From a virus, in the IMG/VR virus record IMGVR_UViG_3300006736_000013, positions 1 through 45,379 of that record: a DNA stretch of 45,379 nucleotides; one strand, 5' to 3'. Shown here one piece after another: positions 4,271 to 13,247 of the stretch. Below the pieces are notes generated by a model. That model did not search any database and was not told the DNA's origin. It saw only the letters and a list, made by a program, of their open reading frames with translations. How positions within the stretch are numbered: the stretch's first letter is position 1; every line of letters starts with the position of its first letter. A program made the position numbers and the translations under genes.

Positions 4271-5940
4271 TGCCCCCAAAAAAAGCGAAACCTAAAAAAA
4301 GAAAGGTAATAAAAAAGCCTATCCCCACCCCTCCCCTATCGGGAGAAATAGCGGCAGGGGATGGGGTAATAGAAAAGAAAAAGCTGACAAAAGCCCAAGC
4401 TGAGGCGTTACTACGAGTAAAGCAGGCTGAGCTCGACGCGCTTAATGAGAAACGGAAATTATATGATGCGGAGGAGAAAAAATACGATGCGATTATCAAT
4501 AAATATGAAGAGGATAATAAAATTCTCTTTTTTAATCATCCTGATAAGGGGCATCTGGGCCCCTATGGGACGTGGAAGAACAACCATGCACAAGATCTCA
4601 TTATTAAGGCGGTTGAGGAAGCAAAGTATAAGTTAATCTCCTTAACTGGCGATAATCAGATCGGGAAGACCTTGATGGAGACGATCATGGTCATCGCATT
4701 CATGCGTGGCCATTGGCCATGGGAAGACCCGAAGATGGTTGGCCAGCATTTATGGGACAAGTTCGGCTTTAAGCCCCCTATCCATATCCGTTGGATTGGT
4801 GCTGGTTGGGAAGATCATATTAAGAGGACGTTGCTTAATGAGGGCTTGGACGTGTTCTGGCCCAAGTCATGGCCCGTCAAGAAGAAAAAGAATAACCAGG
4901 GCGTTGACTATCATTGGGTAGATGAGACAACTGGGAGCTACTTGTATCTGATGAGTTCTGACCAGGACGTTGTAAAGTTTGCAGGTAGTAAATGCGACCT
5001 CGTTATTTTCGATGAGCCATTCCCTAAAACGATATGGGATGAGAACGTTGCAAGGATCATCGCGAAAGGTGGATTTATTTTCATAGGGGCGACAATCCAT
5101 GAGGAGGATGACCTATGGCTATACGATGAGATCCTAGATATGGAGATTGACTCAGCAACCAAGAAAGAGAAGATTTTCCATTTAGAGGCAGCAGCCAAGG
5201 TCAATATGGGGCATGGAACAATTAAAAAGAATGTAGCTGACGCGGCCTTCCTGATGACGAAAGAGGGTCGTGCCAAGCGTCTCGAGGGCAGTAAACTCAA
5301 GTCATTTGGCCGTGTTATTAGATATGATGAACTTAATCTCACTGAGAGGATTGATATTCCGCCACACTGGATGCATATCGCAGCTGTTGATATCGGGGTA
5401 TCCAAGCCACATGACGTATTGTTTATGGGTTTTGACGAGATGGAGCGACGCTACTTCACGTTTGAATTTGAGGTCAATGGCAATGGCAATGATATTGGGG
5501 AGAAGATCATTGACACAATGCACGCGCATAAGTTGCGTTTACAGGAAGTTATTATTGACCCATTAGCAAAAGCGGCCCAATTCCACGAAGATTCCATTTA
5601 TTGGCAACTTGACATGTATCTCAGGAAATTTGGTATTAGGCTATCGTGCGGCTCAAAGCGTAAAGAAGATGGGGTTATCCAGCTCAATAAACTCTTTAAA
5701 GGGCGTATTGACAAATTCCCTGATTTATTAATATTTGACGATTTATATAAAACTAAAGCACAATTGAAGATACGGTTTGATAAAGAGGGTCGGATCCCAA
5801 AAAAGAACGATGATCAGTTTGAGAATGGGTATCGATTAGCGTTATGTCAGATTGATTATTATGATCCAGTAGACGAAGATGCTGTTAGAGAGATGAATAC
5901 AGGTGGGAGTATATTGAGCGGAACAGATGCGGGATATTAA
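4270..5940 (+). CDS. terL: Terminase large subunit (packaging ATPase-nuclease)
   Basis: 556 residues. A basic, Pro/Lys-rich N-terminal extension (1-40) and a coiled-coil helix (40-85) precede the ATPase. Walker A is GDNQIGKT (127-134), a variant of the usual GxxxxGK[ST] loop. Walker B with catalytic Glu is CDLVIFDEP (242-250), and a motif III-like GATIHEEDD follows. The C-terminal RNase H-like nuclease shows Asp374 (AAVDIGVSKPHD), Asp430 (VIIDPLAKA) and late acidic residues near 514-537. It drives DNA into the prohead and cuts concatemers. The start is set by the TAATG overlap with the leader peptide; hairpin copy A lies upstream. Confidence 0.9.
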   Translation: MPPKKAKPKKRKVIKKPIPTPPLSGEIAAGDGVIEKKKLTKAQAEALLRVKQAELDALNEKRKLYDAEEKKYDAIINKYEEDNKILFFNHPDKGHLGPYGTWKNNHAQDLIIKAVEEAKYKLISLTGDNQIGKTLMETIMVIAFMRGHWPWEDPKMVGQHLWDKFGFKPPIHIRWIGAGWEDHIKRTLLNEGLDVFWPKSWPVKKKKNNQGVDYHWVDETTGSYLYLMSSDQDVVKFAGSKCDLVIFDEPFPKTIWDENVARIIAKGGFIFIGATIHEEDDLWLYDEILDMEIDSATKKEKIFHLEAAAKVNMGHGTIKKNVADAAFLMTKEGRAKRLEGSKLKSFGRVIRYDELNLTERIDIPPHWMHIAAVDIGVSKPHDVLFMGFDEMERRYFTFEFEVNGNGNDIGEKIIDTMHAHKLRLQEVIIDPLAKAAQFHEDSIYWQLDMYLRKFGIRLSCGSKRKEDGVIQLNKLFKGRIDKFPDLLIFDDLYKTKAQLKIRFDKEGRIPKKNDDQFENGYRLALCQIDYYDPVDEDAVREMNTGGSILSGTDAGY

Positions 5941-5960
5941 ATTTTAGAGTGAAATTGAAT

Positions 5961-6008
5961 TATCTACACACCTTTTGGTCGGGGTGTATAGATAAAAAAG
6001 GAGTCTGG
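5961..6008 (+). promoter_or_regulatory. UUUGGUCG hairpin plus GGAGUCUGG ribosome binding site, copy B
   Basis: A long stem (5961-5972 with 5983-5994, 12 pairs with one mismatch, plus a U-G closing pair at 5973/5982) carries the loop UUUGGUCG (5974-5981). GGAGUCUGG follows at 6000-6008, and the ATG of the holin-like gene at 6013 comes 4 bases later. Here the stem ends only 5 bases before the ribosome binding site, so a protein bound to the loop, or stabilisation of the stem, could block ribosome entry directly. Confidence 0.7.
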
Positions 6009-6012
6009 AAAA

Positions 6013-6498
6013 ATGACAAATATTTTAGGGTTAGTAGGGGATATAGTAGGCTCAGTTGTGACGCCTATTATGGACGTGTTTCAGACAGATGCTAAGACAC
6101 GTTTAATTAATGTTGAGGGCGCTCATAAGGTGGCACAGGCTAAAATTGATTTAAAGGTCGCCAAGCTGAGCGCCCAAGTTGATCGGGAGAAGCGTATCTC
6201 CGAGAGCGATTTGTCCTATGACCTGCAGGTCATAGGGAATAGGAAAGAAGGGACGATTATTGGCAACGTCATCATCCTTGGCTTTGTGTTAATTATGGCG
6301 CTTACATTTCTACCATCAACTCAGTCATCGATGAGTATTGGCTGGGCGGCGCTTAGTGTGGCCCCATGGTGGTTTGAATTTGGGATAGTTGGCATTCTTG
6401 TATCTACGCTTGGGCTTAAAGAGGTCTTTCGTATGTTCCTTGGTATGGCGGCTACGAAAATGACGAAAAAGAAACCATTAATTAAAGGGGAGCAGTAA
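6013..6498 (+). CDS. Holin-like membrane protein (3TM type, putative)
   Basis: 161 residues: an N-terminal hydrophobic or amphipathic helix (ILGLVGDIVGSVVTPIMDV), a long charged helix (about 28-72), then two strong transmembrane helices (about 80-100 and 119-139) and a basic tail. This is the layout of holins of the gene-transfer-agent 3TM type, often found next to terminase or portal genes. Holins form the membrane lesions that time lysis. Translation is probably controlled by hairpin copy B directly upstream. A structural membrane protein is the alternative. Confidence 0.5.
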   Translation: MTNILGLVGDIVGSVVTPIMDVFQTDAKTRLINVEGAHKVAQAKIDLKVAKLSAQVDREKRISESDLSYDLQVIGNRKEGTIIGNVIILGFVLIMALTFLPSTQSSMSIGWAALSVAPWWFEFGIVGILVSTLGLKEVFRMFLGMAATKMTKKKPLIKGEQ

Positions 6499-6500
6499 CT

Positions 6501-8540
6501 ATGGCAAAGCGTAGCGTAAAAAAAGTAAAGAAAAATTCAGGCCAGGCATTGGGTAATATCATGGATGAACTGAATCTGAGTGAGAAAGAATTAAAGGAGC
6601 TTGGTCAGGATGTAGTACGCGGGTATAAGGCCGATGATGCTAGCCGTTCTAAATGGAAGGCTATGCATGCATCTTGGCTAAAGCTCTTTTCTATGCAACG
6701 TGACCCTAAAACAGCGCCATGGAAAAATTGTTCTAATATTGGTTTGCCTGTCCTCACAACGGCATGTATTCAGTACCATGCAAATGCCTATCCATCGCTG
6801 CTCCCACCAAAAGGGATTGTTAAAGGTGACGCGGTAAGGCCGGGTGCAGATGCCCGTGACATTGCTGACAGAAAAGCGAAATACACTAATTTTTATTTAT
6901 CAAGAAAGTCCAAGACATTTATGGAGTCTATGGACACGACACAGCTTAAGTTGCCTGTTGAGGGGACGGTTATACGCAAGCAATATTATGACTCTATTAA
7001 GAAGATTGTCATTACTGACTGGATTAGCCCAATGAACTTTGTTATCAGCAATGATACTCGTTATTTAGAGGACGCTGAGCGATATACGCATGTCTTAAGT
7101 GAGACAGAAAACGCTATTAGTAAGAAAGGTAAAGCTGGATTCTATCAGGATGTAGCTGACCTTGGCCCTGGTAAGCCCGAGGATCTAACTCGTGATGCGT
7201 ATGTCGAGCAGCAGCGAAAAAATGTTGGCTATGAAGAGGGTGCTGACAATGATGATAATACACTGCCACGTATGATTTTAGAGCAGTATATCTACCGTGA
7301 TTTTGGTGAGAGTGATGTTCCGGGAACGCGCGACCCATATATTGTCGTTGTCGATGAGGAGTCTGAGCGTGTCATCCGTATTTCGCGCCGTAAGAATCCA
7401 GAGACTAAAAAGCCTATTAATATTTTCACAAAATACGGATTTATTAAAAACCCGGCTGGATTTTATGATTATGGTTTTGGGCTCTTGCTTGATGGGACAA
7501 ACAAGGCAATGAATTCGATTCTGAATCAATTAATCGATTCTGGTTCTCTCCAGAATCTACAGACAGGATTTGTTAATAAGGCAAGCGGCATGGCTCGTGG
7601 GGTTGTTGATATGTTAATGGGCGGATTCAAAGAGGTAGACCTTCGTGGGGATGATATACGAAAAGAGGTACTGCCTTTCAAGTTTGGCCCACCGTCCCAG
7701 GTCTTGTTTGCTATGTTGGGTTTCCTACAACAAAATATTGATAAGCTTACCACTGTAACGGAATTGAAGACTGGGGCACTGCCAAAATCTGATACTTCTG
7801 CAACAGCGGTCACTGCTTTAATTGAAGAGGGGCAACGTGTCTTTAGTGTAATTCATCAGCGAAACCATCGTGCGTTCAGCCAGGAATTGGATACGGTCCA
7901 TGACTTGATTGGCCTCCATCTAGATGTGGAGGAATATTTCGATGTCGTGATTAATCCAGAAGTCGATATGGTTGATTCTGAAACAGGTGAGCCGAACATA
8001 TCCAAGAATGAAGTGCTTAAAATGTTGAAAGCGGACTGGAAGGTTCCTTTTAGGGGTTTAGCGCTTGTGTCGGACCCTAATATCACATCAAGGCAAGAAA
8101 AGGTGGCTAAAGCACAGTTCTTATATGAGACTACGCTTAATAGCCCTGTAACACAGCAGAACCCAGAGAATATTCTAAATGCGCAGAAAACTCTATATAA
8201 GGCAATGGATATTGACGAGGACATTGCAGCCAGTGTAACGCAGGTAGAACTTGATGAAGGGCCTCCTAATTTACCGCAAGATGAAGAGATTCAGATTTTC
8301 CTTAAGGACGGTATGGTCGATGCGCTTGAGACGCAGGATCACAATAATCATCTCCAGGTCATAGAGGAATTTGAACAGTCTGAATTCTTTACATTTCTCA
8401 CCCCGATTGGCGCTAAGAACTTGGATTTACATAAGCGCCAACATATTGGCTTCTTGTATGCACAAACTGTGGGACAGCTTAACGCTCAGGACGAGCAGGC
8501 CGCTGCACAGCAGCCACCATCACAGGTTGCAATAGCGTAG
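6501..8540 (+). CDS. Portal protein
   Basis: 679 residues. The N-terminal third has the signature of podovirus-type portals from environmental phages (APWKNCSNIGLPVLTTACIQYHANAYPSLL, in two parts). A wing with TDWISPMNFVISNDTRYLEDA and a helical stem-like region (DGTNKAMNSILNQLIDSGSL) follow. The C-terminus is acidic and Gln-rich. Twelve copies form the ring at one capsid vertex that docks terminase and later the tail. The size fits large P22-like or marine podovirus portals. GGGGAG precedes the ATG; it follows the holin-like gene by two bases and is followed by head genes in normal order. Confidence 0.8.
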   Translation: MAKRSVKKVKKNSGQALGNIMDELNLSEKELKELGQDVVRGYKADDASRSKWKAMHASWLKLFSMQRDPKTAPWKNCSNIGLPVLTTACIQYHANAYPSLLPPKGIVKGDAVRPGADARDIADRKAKYTNFYLSRKSKTFMESMDTTQLKLPVEGTVIRKQYYDSIKKIVITDWISPMNFVISNDTRYLEDAERYTHVLSETENAISKKGKAGFYQDVADLGPGKPEDLTRDAYVEQQRKNVGYEEGADNDDNTLPRMILEQYIYRDFGESDVPGTRDPYIVVVDEESERVIRISRRKNPETKKPINIFTKYGFIKNPAGFYDYGFGLLLDGTNKAMNSILNQLIDSGSLQNLQTGFVNKASGMARGVVDMLMGGFKEVDLRGDDIRKEVLPFKFGPPSQVLFAMLGFLQQNIDKLTTVTELKTGALPKSDTSATAVTALIEEGQRVFSVIHQRNHRAFSQELDTVHDLIGLHLDVEEYFDVVINPEVDMVDSETGEPNISKNEVLKMLKADWKVPFRGLALVSDPNITSRQEKVAKAQFLYETTLNSPVTQQNPENILNAQKTLYKAMDIDEDIAASVTQVELDEGPPNLPQDEEIQIFLKDGMVDALETQDHNNHLQVIEEFEQSEFFTFLTPIGAKNLDLHKRQHIGFLYAQTVGQLNAQDEQAAAQQPPSQVAIA

Positions 8541-8543
8541 GCA

Positions 8544-8771
8544 ATGGCGAATGAAATCAGTAGATCTGATTGGGAAGTGTGGTCATCTAATCCAATAACT
8601 AAGGCGTACTTTAAGGAATTGCAAAATCAAGTAAAGGAGGAGGGAGATTATCTTTTAAAAATATCATCTGAAAGAGAACTTGCGCGTAATTTTTTTGAGC
8701 GTAAGGGAACAGTGAATGGTCTATTAATCGCGATAGATTATATCCGAGAAATTCTCGCAAACGATACCTAA
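8544..8771 (+). CDS. Small helical protein between portal and GroES
   Basis: 75 residues, mostly helical and charged, with the pattern SDWEVWSSNPITKAYFKELQ at the N-terminus and a final amphipathic helix. Small proteins of this kind, with a W-x6-P-x-T-x4-F-like start, are common directly downstream of podovirus portal genes. Their function is unknown. It starts 4 bases after the portal stop, with no strong ribosome binding site of its own, so translation is probably coupled to the portal. Confidence 0.6.
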   Translation: MANEISRSDWEVWSSNPITKAYFKELQNQVKEEGDYLLKISSERELARNFFERKGTVNGLLIAIDYIREILANDT

Positions 8772-8792
8772 AAAAACGGAGGAGATTAAAAT

Positions 8793-9092
8793 ATGTCAGA
8801 AAAAAATGAGTCAGGGATTAACCCTGTATTCAATCGCATTGTAGTCAAGCGCAAGGAAATTCAAACGAATTCAGCCATTGTGCTTCCAGACGAAGTTAAA
8901 AATGCGCTTAAAGCATCTCAAGGGGAAATACTCGCGGTAGGCCCGGAAGCAAGTTCTGGGTTCAAACTTGGACATAAGATTGTTTGGGGAAAATACGCCG
9001 GTGTTGAAGTGGACCGTGGCGGAGTTCCTTATGTTTGCATGAATGATGAAGACGTTATCGGGATTATTGATGAATATGAGGAGGCTTTATAA
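8793..9092 (+). CDS. groES: Phage-encoded GroES-type co-chaperonin
   Basis: 99 residues, full length for the Cpn10 family. The N-terminal strand (FNRIVVKRKE, 13-22) is followed by a mobile-loop region that keeps the GroEL-contacting hydrophobic tripeptide (AIVLP, 28-32). The barrel comes next (GEILAVGPE, 44-52; GHKIVWGKYAGVEV, 60-73) and then the closing strand DEDVIGII. It would cap host GroEL and help fold capsid protein, as T4 gp31 does. A GGAGGAG ribosome binding site precedes it. Its place between portal and scaffold genes supports a role in head assembly. No GroEL gene is seen in the window. Confidence 0.85.
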   Translation: MSEKNESGINPVFNRIVVKRKEIQTNSAIVLPDEVKNALKASQGEILAVGPEASSGFKLGHKIVWGKYAGVEVDRGGVPYVCMNDEDVIGIIDEYEEAL

Positions 9093-9094
9093 TT

Positions 9095-9940
9095 ATGTCA
9101 GAACAGGATGTTACACAGACGCAGGATGCGCCCCCACCAGCCAGTGCGGGAGGGGAGCCAGCCGCCGCCGCCGCTCCACCACCAACAGAACAGGCTGCCA
9201 ATTCTAGTAGTGAAGGTGGGCCAGAACACCAGCCTAAAGAAGGATCTCCGCGTTGGAATAAGCTATATCGTAATTGGAAGGATGGCGAGCGTGAGAATGC
9301 AAAGCTTGAAGAGAGGAACGGAGAGCTTGAGACTGAAGTAAGGGCGATGAGAAGCGACTTAAATGAGTTTGTGACTAGCTCTAAGCAAGCTAAGTATAAC
9401 GAGGACTTGGCGGAAGCTGAACGTCAAATGAATGATGCGTTTTCTAGTCAGGATGATGATGCTTTCAATAAGGCGAAAATTTATTTAAAAAACGTTCAGG
9501 ACAATGCGCCTCAGGCCAAGCCTAAGCAAGATCAGGTTGCAACCGTCAATGAGCAGTCAGCCCAAACGAGTCGTGCCGTTGAGACATTCAAGAAATACAA
9601 TTCTTGGTACGAAAACGATTTAGATTTGACGAATAGGGCGCATGAAATCAACAGGGAGTTAGTGCAAGACCCAAGGTGGAACTCACGTTCTGAAGATGAG
9701 CTCTTGGCAGAAGTTAGTCGTCGTACTATTGAGTACGCTGACATTACTGATAATCCTTATAACAAGGGCCAAGGTATGGTGAATGGCTTGAGTGGTGATG
9801 GTGGCGAGCTGCCTACGGCCAATGATTCTATTGAAGAAAAAGTCGCCAGGCTAACTACAGAACAGAAGAAAGTTGCGGTGAAAACTGCGCCGGAATTATC
9901 TCAAACTGAAGCATATCGCGTTTATGCAAAGAACACATAG
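9095..9940 (+). CDS. Capsid scaffolding protein (putative)
   Basis: 281 residues. A disordered Pro/Ala/Glu-rich N-terminus (1-50) precedes a long coiled coil (about 62-105, ENAKLEERNGELETEVRAM) and further charged helices. The last 60 residues may bind the coat protein. Composition, length and position before the major capsid gene are typical of podovirus scaffolds, which fill the prohead and leave before packaging. The call rests on context and composition, since scaffolds share little sequence. Confidence 0.6.
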   Translation: MSEQDVTQTQDAPPPASAGGEPAAAAAPPPTEQAANSSSEGGPEHQPKEGSPRWNKLYRNWKDGERENAKLEERNGELETEVRAMRSDLNEFVTSSKQAKYNEDLAEAERQMNDAFSSQDDDAFNKAKIYLKNVQDNAPQAKPKQDQVATVNEQSAQTSRAVETFKKYNSWYENDLDLTNRAHEINRELVQDPRWNSRSEDELLAEVSRRTIEYADITDNPYNKGQGMVNGLSGDGGELPTANDSIEEKVARLTTEQKKVAVKTAPELSQTEAYRVYAKNT

Positions 9941-9955
9941 GAGAATATAAAAAAA

Positions 9956-10639
9956 ATGGATACTTTAAAAAATGGGTCTGTTAATAATAGCGATGAATAT
10001 GATATACTTAAAGTAGAGGACACCGTACATGATGGCCTCTACTTGACAACCTATTCAAATGGAGTCGAGGTCGAGCAGGAACTTAGCCCTTACGAGGTTG
10101 ATTTTATTCGAGAGCGAATAAGCGGCGCTGGTACTGGGGAAGTGGACTCTCGCGTTGATGAAGAACTTCGTGACCGTTCTGAAAAAGAGAAAGGGTCACG
10201 CCTTACCACTGGATTAGAGTCTGGTGCAAACGGGTTAAAATCCGCGACAAAATTTGAAGAACCGAGAGGACGCACTGGAAGTGTCTCTTGGAAACCATCT
10301 TCATTATTGACAATCCCAAAAGTTCCCGGGAAAAAGCGCCGGTGGGTGAACTCCAATATTAATGGTCGTACTGAAAAGATGATCGAGGAAAATTGGAGAT
10401 TTGTTCAAACATCAGAGCTGCCCGCAGCAACAATTGCGGATGGGAAATTAACAGACGGAAACGTCCAACGACGTGAGCTTGTGTTAATGGAAATGTCAGA
10501 TGAGATGCATTCCGCTAGAGATGAATATTTTCAGGATATTCGACGATCGGGATCTCAGTTAATAGCCGCCCACAATCAAAGGATGGGGTCTATTGGCGGG
10601 GTTAATCTTGGTTATGGAAAAGTAGAAGTGGAGAGTTAG
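9956..10639 (+). CDS. Head-region virion protein of unknown function
   Basis: 227 residues. The acidic N-terminal half carries a possible beta domain (YLTTYSNGVEVEQELSPYEVDFIRERI). The C-terminal half has the segment KRRWVNSNINGRTEKMIEENWRFVQ and an amphipathic helix (RDEYFQDIRRSGSQLIAAHNQR). RWVN-type segments of this kind recur in small head-associated proteins of environmental phages next to scaffold and capsid genes. I infer a capsid-interior or connector-region protein. Ribosome binding site AGGAG at 9940-9944. Confidence 0.45.
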   Translation: MDTLKNGSVNNSDEYDILKVEDTVHDGLYLTTYSNGVEVEQELSPYEVDFIRERISGAGTGEVDSRVDEELRDRSEKEKGSRLTTGLESGANGLKSATKFEEPRGRTGSVSWKPSSLLTIPKVPGKKRRWVNSNINGRTEKMIEENWRFVQTSELPAATIADGKLTDGNVQRRELVLMEMSDEMHSARDEYFQDIRRSGSQLIAAHNQRMGSIGGVNLGYGKVEVES

Positions 10640-10663
10640 TAAAAGAGGTATGACACATTAGCT

Positions 10664-10712
10664 AGGTCCTCCTTTTTTATTCGCTCTCTATGTGAATAAT
10701 TTAGGAGGACTT
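10664..10712 (+). promoter_or_regulatory. Hairpin that pairs with the next gene's ribosome binding site
   Basis: 10664-10673 (AGGTCCTCCT) pairs with 10703-10712, which contains the AGGAGGA ribosome binding site of the gene starting at 10718. Inside the loop a second hairpin forms (TATTCGC 10678-10684 with GTGAATA 10692-10698). Folded, the RNA would hide the ribosome binding site. The TTTTTT after the first arm could alternatively belong to a weak terminator. A timing or dosage control for an abundant virion protein is the inferred role. Confidence 0.45.
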
Positions 10713-10717
10713 TAATT

Positions 10718-11269
10718 ATGGCAAATGTAGATAGCCCATCAGGGGCAATTGTAATAGGGCGAATGGGCAGCGGCGAGCCGTCCTATCGACTTTTTAGTGT
10801 TGATTCATCTAATTCGGTCGCTTTATTTCACGGTAAGAGCGCGATTCTTTCGACTGATGGAAACGTAGATGGTATTGAAGCAGCATCAGATGACTTTATT
10901 GGGATTATTACTGCAATTTATGATTCAAGTGGTGTGCCAGTTAAGACATTGGCGGCAAGTACTGCTGGTTCAGTTTTAATTTGTGACGATCAAGACGCAA
11001 TTTATAAAATTCAGTTTGAAGGTGGCGGGACAGCTCCAACGGCAGCAGCTATTGGCGATTGTGCTGATTTTATCTGGACGCATTCTGACAATAGCGACAC
11101 GGGTCGCGCAGGAATGGAATTGTCTGAGACTTTAGTTGGTAATGGTAATAGCGCACAGATGCGAATACTTGAACTAAATAAAGCCCCAAACAATGCATGG
11201 GGACACAACGCAGAAGTATATGTTACCCCGAACGAGCATGCCTATAAAGCATCGCACGTTGCAATTTAG
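10718..11269 (+). CDS. Putative head decoration or minor head protein
   Basis: 183 residues, rich in Gly, Ala and Ser with beta-strand spacing and no signal peptide. Features include AIVIGRMGSGEPSYRLFSVDS, a central GGGTAPTAAAIGDCADFIW and a C-terminal NAWGHNAEVYVTPNEHAY. It lies directly upstream of the major capsid gene with a strong AGGAGG ribosome binding site that can be masked by a hairpin. Many related phages have a decoration protein here. The function is inferred from position and composition. Confidence 0.45.
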   Translation: MANVDSPSGAIVIGRMGSGEPSYRLFSVDSSNSVALFHGKSAILSTDGNVDGIEAASDDFIGIITAIYDSSGVPVKTLAASTAGSVLICDDQDAIYKIQFEGGGTAPTAAAIGDCADFIWTHSDNSDTGRAGMELSETLVGNGNSAQMRILELNKAPNNAWGHNAEVYVTPNEHAYKASHVAI

Positions 11270-11295
11270 TAAGAGTGAAAAGGAGTAAATAAAAA

Positions 11296-12198
11296 ATGAC
11301 AGCAACTACATCCAGTTTATCGGAGCTCCTATATCCCGGTCTCGAACCGATATATGGGACTAAGATTGATCAGTGGAAAGAAGAATATAGTCGATTTATC
11401 GACATTGAGAGGTCAGATCGGAACTACAATAGTTATCAGGAAATGATCGCATTCGGTCAGATCCCTGAAACGTCAAATGATGGCGGGACCACAACTTATG
11501 ATGATCCGCTACAAGGCTTTAAGACAAACGTTGTAAATAAGAAGTATACGCTCGGATTCAGAGTTTCGCGAGAAATGCATGATGATGATAATTATGCCGA
11601 AATAAACAAGCTGCCTGCTGCTATGGCGCAGTCAGTAGTAGACACCGTTGAAACATTGGGCGCAGACTTATTGAACAACGCATTTAGCGCATCGTTCCTA
11701 GGAACAGATGGGGTATCTCTTTGTTCAACTGCACATACCTATGGAAACGGAACTACTTTCGCGAATCGTCCTGCAACAGACGTTGATTTATCGATGACTG
11801 CATTTGAGACGATGAAAATAGATTTATCAGTATTAACTGATGGTCGTGGAAAGAAAATCAAGGTAATGCCTAGAACTATGATCGTATCACCTTCATTTGA
11901 AGCGACTGCTAAGCAGATTTTGCAATCAGATAAAGATCCTGAAACGGCTAACAATGCAATCAATCCATTCAAAAATGGGGTTGATTTGGTAGTTAGTCAT
12001 TTTCTTGATGACACTGACAGTTGGTTTGTTCGTACTGACCAAGAAGGATTGATCTGTCAAAGACGTGTATGGCCCTTCGAGTTTCGTAAGGACAACAATT
12101 TTGATGATGATGTCGCAAAATTCAAAACCTATGGAAGACTTCGTTTTGACTTCTATAACGCACGCTCAATCTGGGGCACTTCTGGTGGCGGCTCTTAA
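11296..12198 (+). CDS. Major capsid protein, Mu gpT-like
   Basis: 300 residues with the pattern of the Mu gpT major head subunit family: an N-terminal LLYPGLEPIYGTKIDQWKEEY, then ETSNDGGTTTYDDP, KYTLGFRVSREMHDDDNY, the helix AMAQSVVDTVETLGADLLNNAF, DGVSLCSTAHTYGNG, and a C-terminal YGRLRFDFYNARSIWGTSGG. This family has the HK97 fold and forms the icosahedral shell. The ribosome binding site AAGGAG is well placed. Neighbouring GroES and scaffold genes fit a coat protein needing assisted folding. Confidence 0.85.
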   Translation: MTATTSSLSELLYPGLEPIYGTKIDQWKEEYSRFIDIERSDRNYNSYQEMIAFGQIPETSNDGGTTTYDDPLQGFKTNVVNKKYTLGFRVSREMHDDDNYAEINKLPAAMAQSVVDTVETLGADLLNNAFSASFLGTDGVSLCSTAHTYGNGTTFANRPATDVDLSMTAFETMKIDLSVLTDGRGKKIKVMPRTMIVSPSFEATAKQILQSDKDPETANNAINPFKNGVDLVVSHFLDDTDSWFVRTDQEGLICQRRVWPFEFRKDNNFDDDVAKFKTYGRLRFDFYNARSIWGTSGGGS

Positions 12199-12259
12199 TT
12201 ATAAGTGTGGCTTATCAGAAAAAACGTATTAAAAAAAGAAAAAAAGGGAGTGTAAGAGA

Positions 12260-13225
12260 ATGGGATTAAGTCAAAATATGTCAAGTTATCCCGGTGGGTT
12301 TCCCAATGGCATCGAAGTTCAAGGAATGCCGGTTCTGAATACCTATGGCGGGAAAGTTTTCTGGGTGGATAGTAATGGGCCTGGTTCGGGTACCAATAAA
12401 GGGCCTCGTAAAGGGACATTCAATCATCCAATGGCAACATTGGACTCGGCTGTTAGTCAGGCTCAGGGTAGTCGTGGTGACATCGTTATGATTAAGCCAG
12501 GCCATACTGAGACCATTTCATCAGCTACAGCATTAGCGCTTGATGTTGCGGACGTAACAATTGTGGGGCTAGGTTCTGGGACATCTCGTCCTACCTTCAC
12601 ATTAGATACAGCGACTACAACTACAATTGCTGTGAGCGCTGCGAATGCAACGATCAGGAACATCATATTCAGTGCAAACTTTGCTGACATCGCGGAGTTA
12701 TTCACTCCTACAGCGGTTAACCTTGTTTGTATTGATTGCAAATTTACTGCAACGGCTACGAATATGAACTTTGTTGAGATTGCAGATACTGGCACTACAG
12801 ACAATGAGGCTGATGGGCTTTCATTTGTTCGATGCGAATGGATTGAGCCAGACACAGCGACAACTTCTCTTGTGAATGTTGATGCTGATCTTGATCGCTT
12901 AACTGTTGTTGATTGCTATATCGACCTCGGAGTTAACGGCGTTCTTTCTGCTATCGGAGAGATTGCAGCAGGGAAAGATCTAACTAACGTTAATATTAGA
13001 GGCAATTATGTTTCTAGGTTGGTAACAGGTAGTGCGGTTCAATTGCTGACATTCGTTGATACCACTACCACTAACACTGGAATAGCGGCATATAACTTCT
13101 GTCGTTCTTTAGATGTGGCGGGCGAGCTTCTTATATCAGCGGGTACAAACATTTCCCAGTATGAGAACCGTTCGACTTCAGTTATCGATAAATCCGGGTA
13201 CTTGTTACCTGCGGCTGATTCATAA
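12260..13225 (+). CDS. Parallel beta-helix virion protein
   Basis: 321 residues. The N-terminus (VFWVDSNGPGSGTNKGP, then FNHPMATLDSAVSQAQGSRGD) and the body (VTIVGLGS, ATIRNIIFSAN, LTVVDCYID, TNVNIRGNYVSR) show the repeating strand-turn pattern of right-handed beta-helices of the pectate-lyase type. Such proteins often follow the capsid gene in environmental podoviruses and may act as head fibres or decorations. No catalytic set for polysaccharide cleavage is evident by eye. The ribosome binding site GGGAG precedes the ATG. Confidence 0.6.
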   Translation: MGLSQNMSSYPGGFPNGIEVQGMPVLNTYGGKVFWVDSNGPGSGTNKGPRKGTFNHPMATLDSAVSQAQGSRGDIVMIKPGHTETISSATALALDVADVTIVGLGSGTSRPTFTLDTATTTTIAVSAANATIRNIIFSANFADIAELFTPTAVNLVCIDCKFTATATNMNFVEIADTGTTDNEADGLSFVRCEWIEPDTATTSLVNVDADLDRLTVVDCYIDLGVNGVLSAIGEIAAGKDLTNVNIRGNYVSRLVTGSAVQLLTFVDTTTTNTGIAAYNFCRSLDVAGELLISAGTNISQYENRSTSVIDKSGYLLPAADS

Positions 13226-13247
13226 GCTTAAATAGGAGGACAGTTTA

